Made by a program: the position numbers and the translations under genes. DNA of 64,000 bases from Burkholderiales bacterium (GTDB lineage Bacteria; Pseudomonadota; Gammaproteobacteria; Burkholderiales; Burkholderiaceae_C), in the NCBI GenBank assembly GCA_016703325.1, contig JADJCH010000022.1, forward strand, positions 23,712-87,711, read 5' to 3'. This document shows, piece after piece, positions 43,496 through 53,700 of the stretch. Position 1 is the stretch's first letter. Every line of letters begins with the position of its first letter. Under the pieces are notes generated by a model, which was given only the letters and a program-made list of their open reading frames with translations, had not been told where the DNA came from and searched no databases.

Positions 43496-44416
43496 TCAGG
43501 GATCGTTGGCTGCCGCAGCACCCTCGCGTGCGGCCACCGCACGGCGGGCTTCGCTGGTCGCCAGGTCCAGCAGGCGGCCGGCCTCCTGCGCGTCCTCCGG
43601 AAACCGTGCCAGGCCCACCGCCACGTCCACACTCAAGGGCTGGCCGGACACACTCAGCGGAGCGCGCAGCTGCGACGACAGTTTGGCGGCCACCCTGGGC
43701 CCATCCCCGGCCCGGTCAAGCCGGGTGAGCAGCACCGCAAATGCGTCCCGGCCGACCGCGGCGACCAGGTCACTGGCGCGCACCGCGGCGCGCAGCCGCA
43801 CCCCCAGCTTGCGGCGCAGGGTCGCCAGGCCGGTGCCGCCCAGGGACATCTCGGCCGTGCGGGCCGCGGTGGTGCGCAGCACCACCAACGCCATCGGTGC
43901 GGGTTCCCGCTCACGCAGGGCGCAGAGCTGTTGCAGCAGCTCCAGCATTTGCTGGCGGCTGATCAGGCCGGTGTCCAGGTCGATGCTCCAGGCGCGCCGC
44001 TGCTCCTGCGCCATGCGCCAGCGCTGCGCCGCCAGCCACACGGCCCGGCCCACCTCGACTGCATCGCTGCCGTCGCCGGGCAGCACGTCCTGCACCCCCA
44101 GGCGCAGCAGCGCCACGGCCGCCGCCGGATCCACCGGGGCGGCCGCGCACACCACCACCGCACAACGTTCGACCACACCGGCCAGTGCAGACCATCCCGC
44201 CAGAGCCATGAGGGGGGTGTCTGCGGGCGTGCGAATCACCACCACATCGGCCGACAGGCCCGGCATGTTCAGCGCCGTGGCCGCCTCACCGAAGCTCCAG
44301 CCGCCTTCCCAAATCAGGCGCCCGCCGAAACCGTCGCTGCCGGACGTCGGCGGTGGCAGGCCGACGCACAGCACCTGCAGGGGTGCTCCGGCCAGGGGAG
44401 CGGTCAAAGACGACAT
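43496..44416 (-). CDS. Degenerate GGDEF-domain protein
   Basis: A 306-residue protein. The N-terminal 130 residues have a receiver-like alternation (LQVLCVGLPPP, DVVVIRTPADTPLMAL, CAVVVCAAAPVDPAAAVALLRLGVQDVLPG) but no clear phospho-acceptor aspartate. Residues about 145-295 follow the diguanylate-cyclase fold: DLDTGLISRQQMLELLQQL, MALVVLRTT, VRASDLVAAVGRDAFAVLL and DVAVGLARFPEDAQEAGRLLDLA. The signature loop reads GRDAF where GGDEF is expected, so cyclase activity is unlikely. It may serve as a c-di-GMP or GTP-sensing relic. It lies between glnD and the BREX locus on the BREX strand. Confidence 0.75.
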   Translation of the reverse strand: MSSLTAPLAGAPLQVLCVGLPPPTSGSDGFGGRLIWEGGWSFGEAATALNMPGLSADVVVIRTPADTPLMALAGWSALAGVVERCAVVVCAAAPVDPAAAVALLRLGVQDVLPGDGSDAVEVGRAVWLAAQRWRMAQEQRRAWSIDLDTGLISRQQMLELLQQLCALREREPAPMALVVLRTTAARTAEMSLGGTGLATLRRKLGVRLRAAVRASDLVAAVGRDAFAVLLTRLDRAGDGPRVAAKLSSQLRAPLSVSGQPLSVDVAVGLARFPEDAQEAGRLLDLATSEARRAVAAREGAAAANDP

Positions 44417-44492
44417 GCTTCAGCCTCTGTAGCCAAACCACGACCCGCTCCATGGGTTCGCGATCCAGCTGATCCGTGAAATCTCCAGCGCA

Positions 44493-46553
44493 TTATGCTG
44501 AAGCGCCTTCGAGTTTCGCGGGTGCCAATGCCAGCCGCGAGAGGATAAGGCTGCGTCGCTGTTCAGCAGGAAGCAGTTCCGCAAACTTGAACGGCTGCGC
44601 CAGTTCGGCGATCTCCTCGATGCTGAGCACAGGTGCCAGGTCACTGAGGTTCCCAAGCAGCCGCGGATCGACGCGCCAAGTCACCGTCAGCCCATTGGAG
44701 CTGCTGGCACCGGCATGACGCCAGGCGAGCTGGGTGCGCTGGTTTGCATCGGAACCTGCATAGGTCCACATGCACCAGTTTGCCGGCCCATGTTGCTGCA
44801 CTGCCGGCGGGTCGATATGAGTGGGCGTGGTGTCGCGCAGCTCGTCCAGCGTCGCGATGGCCCGCTTGGACAACTTGGCCACGCCGGCCTCGCCGCAGAG
44901 CAGCAGCTCGCGCACGGCCATCGCGACCTCGGCGCTCATGCCGCGGCCGCTGCCCATCCAGCGCGCCTTGCCGCCCTGCGTGGCCGGCTCCAGCCACACC
45001 ACGCGGCGCTTCCAGTCGACTTCGCGCACCGACCAGCTGCGCCCGCTCAGCAGCACCTTCAGGGGCTCGTCCCGTTGGCCCGCCAGTACCGCAGGGTCGA
45101 GGTAGCCGACCTCCGCTGTGCCGTGTCTGCCGACCAGCAGGTCGGGACCGGTGAACGTGACGAGCAGTTCGCGGTAGTGGCTGCGCTCATGGGCGGCCTG
45201 GGCCTTGGGGCCGATCTGGAGCAAGCCGGGCTCAGGGCTGCCCAGATCAGCTTGCGCCACCAGGTGGTCGATGCAGGTCCGCACGCCCCTCACCTCCAGC
45301 TCTGGGAAGCTCGCCTGCAGTTGCTCCAGCAACTCGGTCAGCGTGACCTGGCCCCTCTCCAGCACCATCAACAGGGCCTGCTGGGCAAGCACGTTCCAGG
45401 GCTGCGCCGGCGGGCAGGCCTTCTCGACCCAGCCTTGCGACCAGAGCCTGCAGATGGCGGCAGCGCCCAGCAGCGCGGTCTCGCCCGTGGCCAGGAACAG
45501 GCAGCTGCGCCGGGTGCCGCTGCGACGGCCACTTCGGCCCATGCGCTGGAGGAAGGAGCTGACCATGCCAGGTGCGTCGATCTGGATGACGCAGTCCAGG
45601 TCGCCGACATCGATGCCAAGCTCCAGGGTGGAGGTGGCCACGATCACGCAGTCGCGCTCCTCCGCAAAGGCCGCCTCGGCATGTCGGCGCTCTGCCACCG
45701 ACAGTGAGGCGTGGCTGACAAAGGTGCGCACACCCAGCTCGCGCAGCCCAGCCCCCAGCTTCTCTGCACTGGCCCGGGAGTCACAGAACACCAGGCGCTT
45801 CTCGCCTCGGTGCAGCCGCGAGATCACGATGGCGGCGTTCTCCAGCGTGCTGACGTGGTCGATGGTCACATCCGCGTCCGTGCTCACGCTGGAGCTGCCC
45901 ACCACCTCGCGCGGCCCCGTGGGCGCGAACCAGTCCAGCAGTTCGACCGGATTGGCAACCGTCGCCGACAGTCCGATGCGCTGCAGGGGGCTGCTGGCAT
46001 AGCGGTCGATCCGGGTGATGACGCTGCGCAGGTGCCAGCCGCGGTCGCCGGCAGCGAAGGCATGCAGCTCGTCGGCGATCACGCAGCGCAGTTGCCCGAA
46101 CCAGGCCTCGCGCTCCACCCGTGGTGAGATGAGCATTCCCTCGAGGGACTCCGGGGTCGTGAGCAGCACATCGGGCGGATCCTGGAGCACCTTGCGCTTG
46201 CGCGACGCGGACACATCGCCATGCCAGACCTCGACGCGGCGGCCCACCAGGCCGGCGTAGTGGCTGAGCCGGGCCTCCAGGTTGTTCAGCAGTGCCTTGA
46301 TGGGGCAGACGTACAGCACGCTCGCGCCGGTCCAGCCCTCGGTCAGCATGCGAGACAGCACCGGCAGGAAGGCCGCCTCGGTCTTGCCGCCAGCGGTCGG
46401 CGCCAACAAGAGGCAGTGCCGGCCCGTGTGGACGGGCTCGATGGCCGCGAGCTGGGTGGGCCGCAGCGTTGACCAACCCAACGAGTTGACGATGTGGTGC
46501 TGCAGCGCCGGATGCAGCAGGTCGAACTCTGACGGCCGCGCAGTGGCGCTCAC
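44493..46553 (-). CDS. brxHI: BREX-2 DEAD/DEAH helicase BrxHI
   Basis: A 686-residue Lhr-like superfamily-2 helicase, the last gene of the BREX-2 operon. Motifs: Walker A APTAGGKTE (51-59), CPIKALLNN, TTPESLEGML, DELH at 161-164, the SAT motif GLSATV, and the helicase C domain STLELGIDVGDLDCVIQ with the arginine finger QRMGRSGRR. The C-terminal 250 residues hold the Lhr-specific winged-helix and beta-rich region. BrxHI is a standard type 2 BREX component thought to act on DNA. The GTG start overlaps the brxD stop by 4 bases. Confidence 0.9.
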   Translation of the reverse strand: MSATARPSEFDLLHPALQHHIVNSLGWSTLRPTQLAAIEPVHTGRHCLLLAPTAGGKTEAAFLPVLSRMLTEGWTGASVLYVCPIKALLNNLEARLSHYAGLVGRRVEVWHGDVSASRKRKVLQDPPDVLLTTPESLEGMLISPRVEREAWFGQLRCVIADELHAFAAGDRGWHLRSVITRIDRYASSPLQRIGLSATVANPVELLDWFAPTGPREVVGSSSVSTDADVTIDHVSTLENAAIVISRLHRGEKRLVFCDSRASAEKLGAGLRELGVRTFVSHASLSVAERRHAEAAFAEERDCVIVATSTLELGIDVGDLDCVIQIDAPGMVSSFLQRMGRSGRRSGTRRSCLFLATGETALLGAAAICRLWSQGWVEKACPPAQPWNVLAQQALLMVLERGQVTLTELLEQLQASFPELEVRGVRTCIDHLVAQADLGSPEPGLLQIGPKAQAAHERSHYRELLVTFTGPDLLVGRHGTAEVGYLDPAVLAGQRDEPLKVLLSGRSWSVREVDWKRRVVWLEPATQGGKARWMGSGRGMSAEVAMAVRELLLCGEAGVAKLSKRAIATLDELRDTTPTHIDPPAVQQHGPANWCMWTYAGSDANQRTQLAWRHAGASSSNGLTVTWRVDPRLLGNLSDLAPVLSIEEIAELAQPFKFAELLPAEQRRSLILSRLALAPAKLEGASA

Positions 46554-47860
46554 AGCTCGATGTCGTCCACCGACGTGGCACTGGCGGCGGCGCGCTCGTT
46601 GACGGTCATCTCGCTATCGGCGAGGGTGAGCTGGTAGTGCTGGCGTGGGTCGAAAGCCTCGTGCAGGTCCACGCGGTCGAGCACGTCGGCTACCAGCTTC
46701 TTCAGGAACAGGCGCGGTGCCACGCCCACCTTGCCTCCCAGACCGCCGGCCACGGCCCGAGCGAGTTGCTCGACGTAGAGGTCATCCACCACGCGCCGCA
46801 GCCGTGCCTCGCCGGCACGCCCTTCAGCATAGAGATCGCGGACCTTGCGCCCGACTTCCAGCAGGGCACCCTGGTCGAAGGCGGCCAGGCGGATCTGCGC
46901 CGCGCGCGGGTTGTCGAAGCACCGGTCGGTGCCGAAGTCCACGTGCAGTCGCTGGGCCAGCGGCGCCAGGCGCTGGACACCCTGGGGGCCGTCGAAGAAG
47001 GCCGGGGTGCCCGTCACCACCAAGTAGAGGCCCGGGTAGCGGCCTGCGTCGAGCTCGTCGATCCACTGGCGCAGCGCGTTCAGGCCCTTCTCGCGCGTGT
47101 CGGCCCGCATGCGCTGCAGGGTCTCGACCTCGTCGAGCACCAGCAGCAGTCCGCTGTAGCCGCTGTCGCGCAGGATGGTCAGCAGGCCTGCCAGAAAGTT
47201 GGCCGCTGCAAAGTGGTCCAGGTCACCCTTGATGCCGGCGCGGCGCTTCACGCTGGCGGCCACGTTGGGTTGGCCGGCCAGCCAGGCGATCAGCCCGTCG
47301 GCGATCTGGGCATCCCCCTCGGCCTGGGCCTGCCGGTAGGCGCGCAGCACCGCCGCAAAGGCCGGTGCCGCGCGGCTGATGCTGGCCAGGCGGGCCTCCA
47401 TCAGCTCGTTGGTTCGCGCAAGCAGGGCCACGGTGTCATTGGCGTCGACCGCTTCATCGGCCAGCACGTCCTGCTCCAGGGCGAAGAACCAGCCGTCGAT
47501 CACCGTGCGGAAGGCCCCTTGTGGCGTGTCTGCCGTGGCCAGGTGTTCCACCAGCCGCCGGTACACCGTCTCCAGGCGATGCAGCGGTGTCTCGGTCTCG
47601 TTGATCTGCACCTCGCTGGTGGCGTAGCCGCGGCTGCGGGCGCGCTCCTGCAGCCAGCGGCCAAAGAAGGTCTTGCCGCTGCCGTACTCGCCTCTGACGG
47701 CCTTGAAGCCGGCCTTGCCCAGGGCCACGTTGCCCAGTTCCTCGTCCAGGCATGGGGCGAGTCCACCGATGCCGACCGCCAAGGCGTCCAGCCCGGCACT
47801 GGGCACGGTGCCACGGCGCAAGGCGCCCACGATGTCGTCCCGTCGTGCTGCGCTGATCAT
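46550..47860 (-). CDS. brxD: BREX-2 ATP-binding protein BrxD
   Basis: A 436-residue P-loop ATPase. Walker A is GEYGSGKT (57-64) and Walker B is LLLVLDEVETLQRMR. The sequence between (VQINETETPLHRLETVYRRL) and the C-terminal winged-helix region (VAPRLFLKKLVADVLDRV) fit the BrxD family that accompanies PglZ and BrxHI in type 2 BREX loci. It is thought to be a helicase-loader-like ATPase partner. The ATG overlaps the pglZ stop (ATGA), and its stop overlaps brxHI (GTGA). Confidence 0.9.
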   Translation of the reverse strand: MISAARRDDIVGALRRGTVPSAGLDALAVGIGGLAPCLDEELGNVALGKAGFKAVRGEYGSGKTFFGRWLQERARSRGYATSEVQINETETPLHRLETVYRRLVEHLATADTPQGAFRTVIDGWFFALEQDVLADEAVDANDTVALLARTNELMEARLASISRAAPAFAAVLRAYRQAQAEGDAQIADGLIAWLAGQPNVAASVKRRAGIKGDLDHFAAANFLAGLLTILRDSGYSGLLLVLDEVETLQRMRADTREKGLNALRQWIDELDAGRYPGLYLVVTGTPAFFDGPQGVQRLAPLAQRLHVDFGTDRCFDNPRAAQIRLAAFDQGALLEVGRKVRDLYAEGRAGEARLRRVVDDLYVEQLARAVAGGLGGKVGVAPRLFLKKLVADVLDRVDLHEAFDPRQHYQLTLADSEMTVNERAAASATSVDDIEL

Positions 47861-50718
47861 GTCTTGGCTCCCGCCTTGAGGGCTGCGCTGGGGATCGCCG
47901 TGGAGATGGCGATGGAGATCGAGAACTGCACGGCCAGCAGCTCACGGTTGAGTTCCACCACCCCTGCCGCTTCGTCTACCACCAGCACGGCGGCCTGGTC
48001 CACGTTCAGCAGCCGTCGCGCCGCGCTCAGCACGCCCGCCAGCCGCATCTCGGCGAGGCCCAGGCGCTGGGCCAGGGCCGCCTTGCCCAGCTTGCCGCCA
48101 CGCTCGTCCAGCTCCTTGAGCAGGCGGCGCAACTGGTCCTCCGGCATCTGCATCCGTGCGGCGAGCTGCCGCTGTGAGGCGAAGACTGCACTGGCCAGCA
48201 GGTCGCTGACCCAGTCAGTCGGCGGCGCGGCTGCCGGTGCCAGCGCAGGCGCTGGTGCTGCTGCCGGCGGCACGGGCGCCTCGTCCTCGGTGAAGAGCGA
48301 CGGTGCTGATGTTGTCGTCTGGCTTGCCTTGGTGGGCGCCTTGGGAGTCGTCTTGTGCGGGCGCCGCGCCCCAGCCTTGGCCGCAGCAGTCGCCTGAGGT
48401 GCTGGCAGTGCCACGCCGGGCAGATCCCACCACTCCGGCTGCTGGGGCGGAGCAGGCTTCCAGCCTGGCACTTCGACGCCAAAGGGTGCGAACACGCTCA
48501 TCGGCACCACCACCTCGGCAGGCGCAGCACCACCGTGATAGCCGTTCTTGCGGCCCGTGTAGCGGGCGGTCTCGCTCCACAGCAGCACGGCGCTGTTCTG
48601 GCCGTCGGGTGTGTGCACACGATGCCCCGACAGCGCCACCTCTTCGGCCACTTCAGCCATCGACCCGGAACGCCAGCGGTCGCTGGTTGCGTCAGCGTTG
48701 ACGGCCGTACCGCCCTGAGCCGTGCCGACCTGCCGGCTGCCGTCTTCCAGGACATGACCATGGTCAGCCGTTACCACCACCACGCGACGTGCCATCTGGG
48801 CCTCGCGCAGGACGGGCAGCAGCAGCCGCAGCTCCTGCAGGTCCCAGCGCTGGTGGAGTTGCTCCGGCCCGCTGAGATGGTCATCCACCGCGTTGTAGAC
48901 CACGCCGACGACCTTCAGGTTGTGGTCGCCAATGGCGGTGCGCACCTCGAGGGCCAGATGGCCGTCGTCGATGAGTTCGGCCTTGTGGAACAGGCGCGGC
49001 TTCAGCTGGTTGTTGCCCAGGCCGGCCAGCCCGGCATGGTTCGCAAACGCGAGCTTCTCGCTGGACTGCCCACCACTGGTGATGCAGCCGGCCAGCAGGC
49101 TGGCCCGGCTCACGCTGGTCACGGTCGGCAGCACGGCCAGGCCGTAGGCCGGGCGCTCGGCGTCCTGGCGGATCAGTTCGTTCCAGCCATGCCGTTCGCA
49201 GCGCTCGAAGAGCTCGCGGAAGATGGCCACGCTCAGGCCGTCCACCACCAGCAGCAGCACAGCTTGGGTCTGGGCCAGCGGCACGACGACGCGCTCCAGT
49301 GCCTGCTCGACCGGCACGCTGCGAGCACCAGGCGTGCGGGCTGACTGGACGGACTGGCTCAGGGCCATCGAAAACGATCGGGCCGCCTGTTCGCGGCGGG
49401 CCTGGACCGCTGCGCGCAGCTGGGCATACGCCTGCGACAGCGACGCCAACTCGTCGCCGCCCAGCAGGCGCGCACGTGCCCAGTCAACAAAGGCGCCGTC
49501 ATCGTTGTGCTGGGCAGCCTGGCTGTCGAGGTCTGCGGAGCCAGCCGATGCACTCGCACCAGGGCGGCCCCACCAGCGCGCCAGGCGGCGCGACATGCGC
49601 ACCCGCTCGCTGCGCAGCGCCTGTGTCGAGGCCAGGTGGTGCAGCAGCACCGCTTTGGCTGCGTCTTCGACCTCAGCCATGGTGCTTTCGCCAGGCTGAG
49701 TCAGATGTACCTCCAAGGCCTGGGCATAGCGTGACAGGCGCTGTTCGAGCCCCAGGGGCAGCAGGTCGCTGTAGTGCGCCAAGTCGGCCACGCGCAAGTC
49801 GGCCAGCAGCACGTCGGCCCGGTCCAGGGCGCCACGCAGTGCCTCCAGCGGCTGCGTTTGCACCAGCTGGCGCGCGTCCTGGCTCCAGCGTCGGGCCGCC
49901 TCGATGCCCAGCGGCTGATCACCCACGTAGCGTTCCAGCCGCACCGCGGCAGTGGCCAGCTCATGGCGACCTTCGCCCTGCGGAGCGAAGACCACGGCAC
50001 AGGCCAGCGCCAGCGCCACCGCGTCGCCCGTGCGGCCGGCCCCGATGCAGCGTACCGTCAGCTCGCCACTGCTGCCGGCGTGGCTCACCAGCCAGCTCAG
50101 CGTGTCGCGGCGCGCGCGCTCGTTCAGCCGCGCCAGCAGCACGTCGGCGTCCGGCCGCAGCGTCCAAGCCAGGAGCGCACAGGCGTCGGGCCGGGCACTG
50201 TCCAGGCTCAGGCAGCGTGCCAGCACCTCGCGCCAGGCGGTATCAGCGTCAAGAAACCCGCTGGCCACGGGCACATATGGGCCTTGCTGGGCCAGCTCGA
50301 CCAGCACCTGCGGCATCCAGTCGTGCGCCCCAAGACGGGCGTCGGTTCCCTGGGCGCCGAAGAGCTGGCGCACGATCTCCCAGCCCTGGGGCTGGAACAC
50401 TCGGCCGCGAGCCAAGCGGGCCACGATGTCTGCCGGCACCTCCTGTTCGCTCAGCGGGGTCAGCAGCACCAGGCCATCGGGTGCGCCGTCGCCTGCGTGC
50501 GCCGCGCCTTCTTCGAGGCTGTCCAGTGCTTCGCGCAGGGCCAGCCGGCTCTCGCACCAGCGCAGCGCAAACCGGCGGTCACGCCGCCTCAGCATGCTCG
50601 GCCAGGCCAGCTTGCTGGCGCTGCGCATGGCCACCACGCGTGCCTGCGGGTCGCGGCCAAGCACCGCGTCCAGCTGTGCGGCGATCTGCGCTTCGTTGAC
50701 GGACAGGGCCATGTTCAC
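47857..50718 (-). CDS. pglZ: BREX-2 alkaline-phosphatase-like protein PglZ
   Basis: A 953-residue protein with a PglZ/alkaline-phosphatase core from about 480 to 740: AVLLLVVDGLSVAIFREL gives the metal-binding Asp, LLAGCITSGGQSS the nucleophile region, and VVVVTADHGHVLEDG the Asp/His metal ligands. The N-terminal 450 residues are helical. An Ala/Pro-rich hinge (about 770-835) leads to a C-terminal helical domain. PglZ is found in all BREX types and is essential for protection. The start is GTG at 50718 (or ATG 50712), overlapping the pglY stop. Confidence 0.9.
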   Translation of the reverse strand: MNMALSVNEAQIAAQLDAVLGRDPQARVVAMRSASKLAWPSMLRRRDRRFALRWCESRLALREALDSLEEGAAHAGDGAPDGLVLLTPLSEQEVPADIVARLARGRVFQPQGWEIVRQLFGAQGTDARLGAHDWMPQVLVELAQQGPYVPVASGFLDADTAWREVLARCLSLDSARPDACALLAWTLRPDADVLLARLNERARRDTLSWLVSHAGSSGELTVRCIGAGRTGDAVALALACAVVFAPQGEGRHELATAAVRLERYVGDQPLGIEAARRWSQDARQLVQTQPLEALRGALDRADVLLADLRVADLAHYSDLLPLGLEQRLSRYAQALEVHLTQPGESTMAEVEDAAKAVLLHHLASTQALRSERVRMSRRLARWWGRPGASASAGSADLDSQAAQHNDDGAFVDWARARLLGGDELASLSQAYAQLRAAVQARREQAARSFSMALSQSVQSARTPGARSVPVEQALERVVVPLAQTQAVLLLVVDGLSVAIFRELFERCERHGWNELIRQDAERPAYGLAVLPTVTSVSRASLLAGCITSGGQSSEKLAFANHAGLAGLGNNQLKPRLFHKAELIDDGHLALEVRTAIGDHNLKVVGVVYNAVDDHLSGPEQLHQRWDLQELRLLLPVLREAQMARRVVVVTADHGHVLEDGSRQVGTAQGGTAVNADATSDRWRSGSMAEVAEEVALSGHRVHTPDGQNSAVLLWSETARYTGRKNGYHGGAAPAEVVVPMSVFAPFGVEVPGWKPAPPQQPEWWDLPGVALPAPQATAAAKAGARRPHKTTPKAPTKASQTTTSAPSLFTEDEAPVPPAAAPAPALAPAAAPPTDWVSDLLASAVFASQRQLAARMQMPEDQLRRLLKELDERGGKLGKAALAQRLGLAEMRLAGVLSAARRLLNVDQAAVLVVDEAAGVVELNRELLAVQFSISIAISTAIPSAALKAGAKT

Positions 50719-53700
50719 GCCAGCTTCCTCCGGCGCACCAGGCGCCAGCTCACGGTCAATTCCAGCGTGTCGTCACCAGCCAGCTTCTTCTGCAACTGAG
50801 CCAGCGCGCTGCTGGCGGCCTGAGCGTCCATGACCCTGTTGCTGGCCTCGTCGATCAGTTCAACATCAGGCGACGGCGCCGGGGCTGGCACGGGCGGCAG
50901 GGGAGGCTGTACCTGAGGGGGTTGAGGCGGCTGCGGCGGTACAGGCGGCACAGGCGGCGCAGGGGGGATCACCACGGCCGTGAGCAACTCGGTCGCCATC
51001 TGTTCCAGCCCCTGCAGCCCGGGCTTGAGTGCGGCTACGTACTCGTCGGTGCCCAGCAGCGTGGCCAGGTCGGCCAGCAGGGCCTTGGCGTCCTCCGCTC
51101 GCGCGTCGGTCATGCGAACCAGGCCGTCGAACAGCGTCCAGCGCGTGGCCGCCAGGGTGTCCGCCATGCCCTGTGACTGCGTGATGGAGCGGCCCATCGC
51201 GGTCTCGGAGGTGTCGACCTCCAGCTGGGCCATCGTGGCCACCAGCGTTGCCTCGTCGGCCGCGGCCAGGGCCGCCACCGCCGTCTGAGAGGCGCGCGCG
51301 GTGCGCCAGCGTGCACCTGTCAGTCCACCGGCGTAGCGCTCACACCGCGCCCGCAGCGCATCCACCAGCGCGTTGGTGCTGCTCTGGCGCTCGCGCGCGA
51401 CCTTCTTGACGTCGGCTACCAGCTTGCCCACGTTGGCCGCGCTCAGGGTCTGCGGTGCCACCACGCCCAGCATTTCGCCAGCGAGCTTGATGGCGCGCTC
51501 CCAGTCGGCCAGCGCCGGCAGGGCCTGCTCGCGCAGTTCCACCTCATCGGCCAGGCGGTCCACCTCGGCCTCACAGGGGCCACCGTTGAGCAGCAGGCGG
51601 CGGTTGGTCTGCTGGGCCCAGGCCAGGATGATCAGGTTCTGCAGCTCGGTGGGCAGGCCCATCGGGCGCGGCTGGTCGATCCAGCGCCGCACCCGCGCCA
51701 CCGTCAGCGGCCCGCCCTGCGCGTCCAGGGCCTGCTGCTGGGCGAAGTGGCTTTGCCAGTTCGTCTCCACCAGCAGGTGGGTCTCGCCCATCTGGCCCAG
51801 GCGCAGCGGGTTGACGACCGAGCGGATGAGCTTGCGCATGCCCGCGTCCGCGATCGGGCCGCGGTGTTGCGGCGCTTCGATGGCGGCACGCACTTCCGGC
51901 CAGAGGCGGCGCACCAGCGTGCCCTTGATCTCGGTGTCGAAGTTCGGGTGCCCCGGCCAGCGGTGCGTGAAAAGCTGGTCCAGCAGGCTCTCGAAGGCGC
52001 CCTGCAGATTCACGCCCACCGGGGGGCGCGGTGCCAGCGTCGGGTCGAGCGAGCGGAACTGCTGCTCCGCGGTCAGCTCATGCGTGATCGAGTCGCGCGG
52101 CTCGCTGCGCACGCCGTAGGCCACCTCCAGATGGCCGATCAGCTTGGTGCGCAGGGAGTCGCGCTGGTTCTTGGCCAGCGCCTTGGCCTGCACCCGGTCG
52201 ACGAAGGACAGGTGGGTGGCGTAGTCTTCGAAGCGCTCGCCCTGCAGGATGTGGTCGAGCACCACGTAGCGCTTGAGGTCGCCCTCGGCCTTGCTGCTCA
52301 GGAAGGAAGGCAGCCAGACCAGCGTGTGCGTCGAGCCACCGCGGTACTCGCCCAGGCGCGCCAGGTCATCGGCCGGCGTGCGGTGCGGCTCGTCAAAGGG
52401 GATGTCCAGCACCACCGTCCACGACCCGGTGCGGTCCTTCAGGCGGTCGTCCGCCATTTCGCGCACGTTCTCGTAGACCACCTCCACCTCGCGGCGCGTG
52501 CCACGCCACACCCGCTCGAAGTGGTGGAACATGGCGCCCTTGTCCTCGATGCCGAGCTCCTTGAACAGCAGCTCGCGCACGGTCTTGCGCCGGTTGCCGG
52601 GGTTGTCCACCACCTCCGCGGCCTTGAGCACCGGCTCCAGGTCCACGCCGGTGATCTGGATGGACAGCACCGGGTTGGCATCGTCGGTGACCTTGAGCTC
52701 GCCCACCTCTCCCGCCCAGTCGCGCAGCTTGCGAAGCACCTGCTGGGCCTCCTGGCCCGGGATGGGCGACTTGAAGGTGCCGTGGTTGAGAGCGGCCAGG
52801 CGTGTGGCCGTCAACGCCTTGAGCGACTCCACCTCCGGCACCAGCGCGGCCAGCAGCAGGGTCTTGAGCAGGCGCGCGTCGTTGCGCAGTGCCTTGGCGC
52901 GCATCGGCTCCGCCTGGCCCAGGCGCAGCGCCTCCCAGGTGGTGCCGGCCTTGGACTCCAGTACCGGCAGCAGGCGCTGGTTGAACAGGCGCTTGGCGTT
53001 CTCGAAGTGCACGCGCATGCCTTCGGAGAAGGGCTCGTCGCCCTCGGCGATCACGTCCCACAGGTCGCCCACCGGGATCAGCTGGCCCAGCTCCAGGTCG
53101 GCGCGCCGGTCCACCAGCAGCTGCAGCATCAGCTTGAGCGCCGTGCGCTCACGCTGCAGCACCGACGACACCGCGATCAGCGTCTGCACCAGCGCCGGGC
53201 TGAAGGGGTAGACCTTGCGGAACATGTCGCGGTCCGCGTCGGTGGCCAGCAGCGTGTCCAGCACGTCGCGCCGCAGGCGCAGCACGTCGTCGAAGGCGCG
53301 GGCCAGCTCCTTGCGCGCATCGTCGCTCACCGGGCGCAGCACCCGCTTCTCGGCAATGGCGGGCAGGTTGCGGTCTTCCAGCGTGATGCGGTGAAAGCGC
53401 GCCTCCCAGTGCTTGAGCACGTCGCTGAACTGCACGCCCGCGGCGCCGCTCAGGTTCTCGCCCACCAGGTCGCGCAGATCGCGCTGCCGCGCCACGAAGC
53501 TGACCAGCGGAATCGGCCGGTCGGCATGCGTGGCCTCCACCAGCTTGACCAGCTTGGTGCCCTCGCGGCTCACAAAGCCCGGGTCCGATGCATGGCTGGC
53601 CAGCCACAGCACCAGCTCGTCCAGGAAGAGGATGACCGCGTCGTAGCCCAGGTCGCGCGCATGCCGGCTCATGATGGCCAGCCCCGCGTCCAGCGGCACA

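Noticed and set aside
40792..43632. A 946-codon open frame opposite glnD
   Set aside because: Antisense shadow of glnD.
44420..44656. A 78-codon open frame at the end of brxHI
   Set aside because: Overlaps the brxHI 3' end in another frame and has no support.
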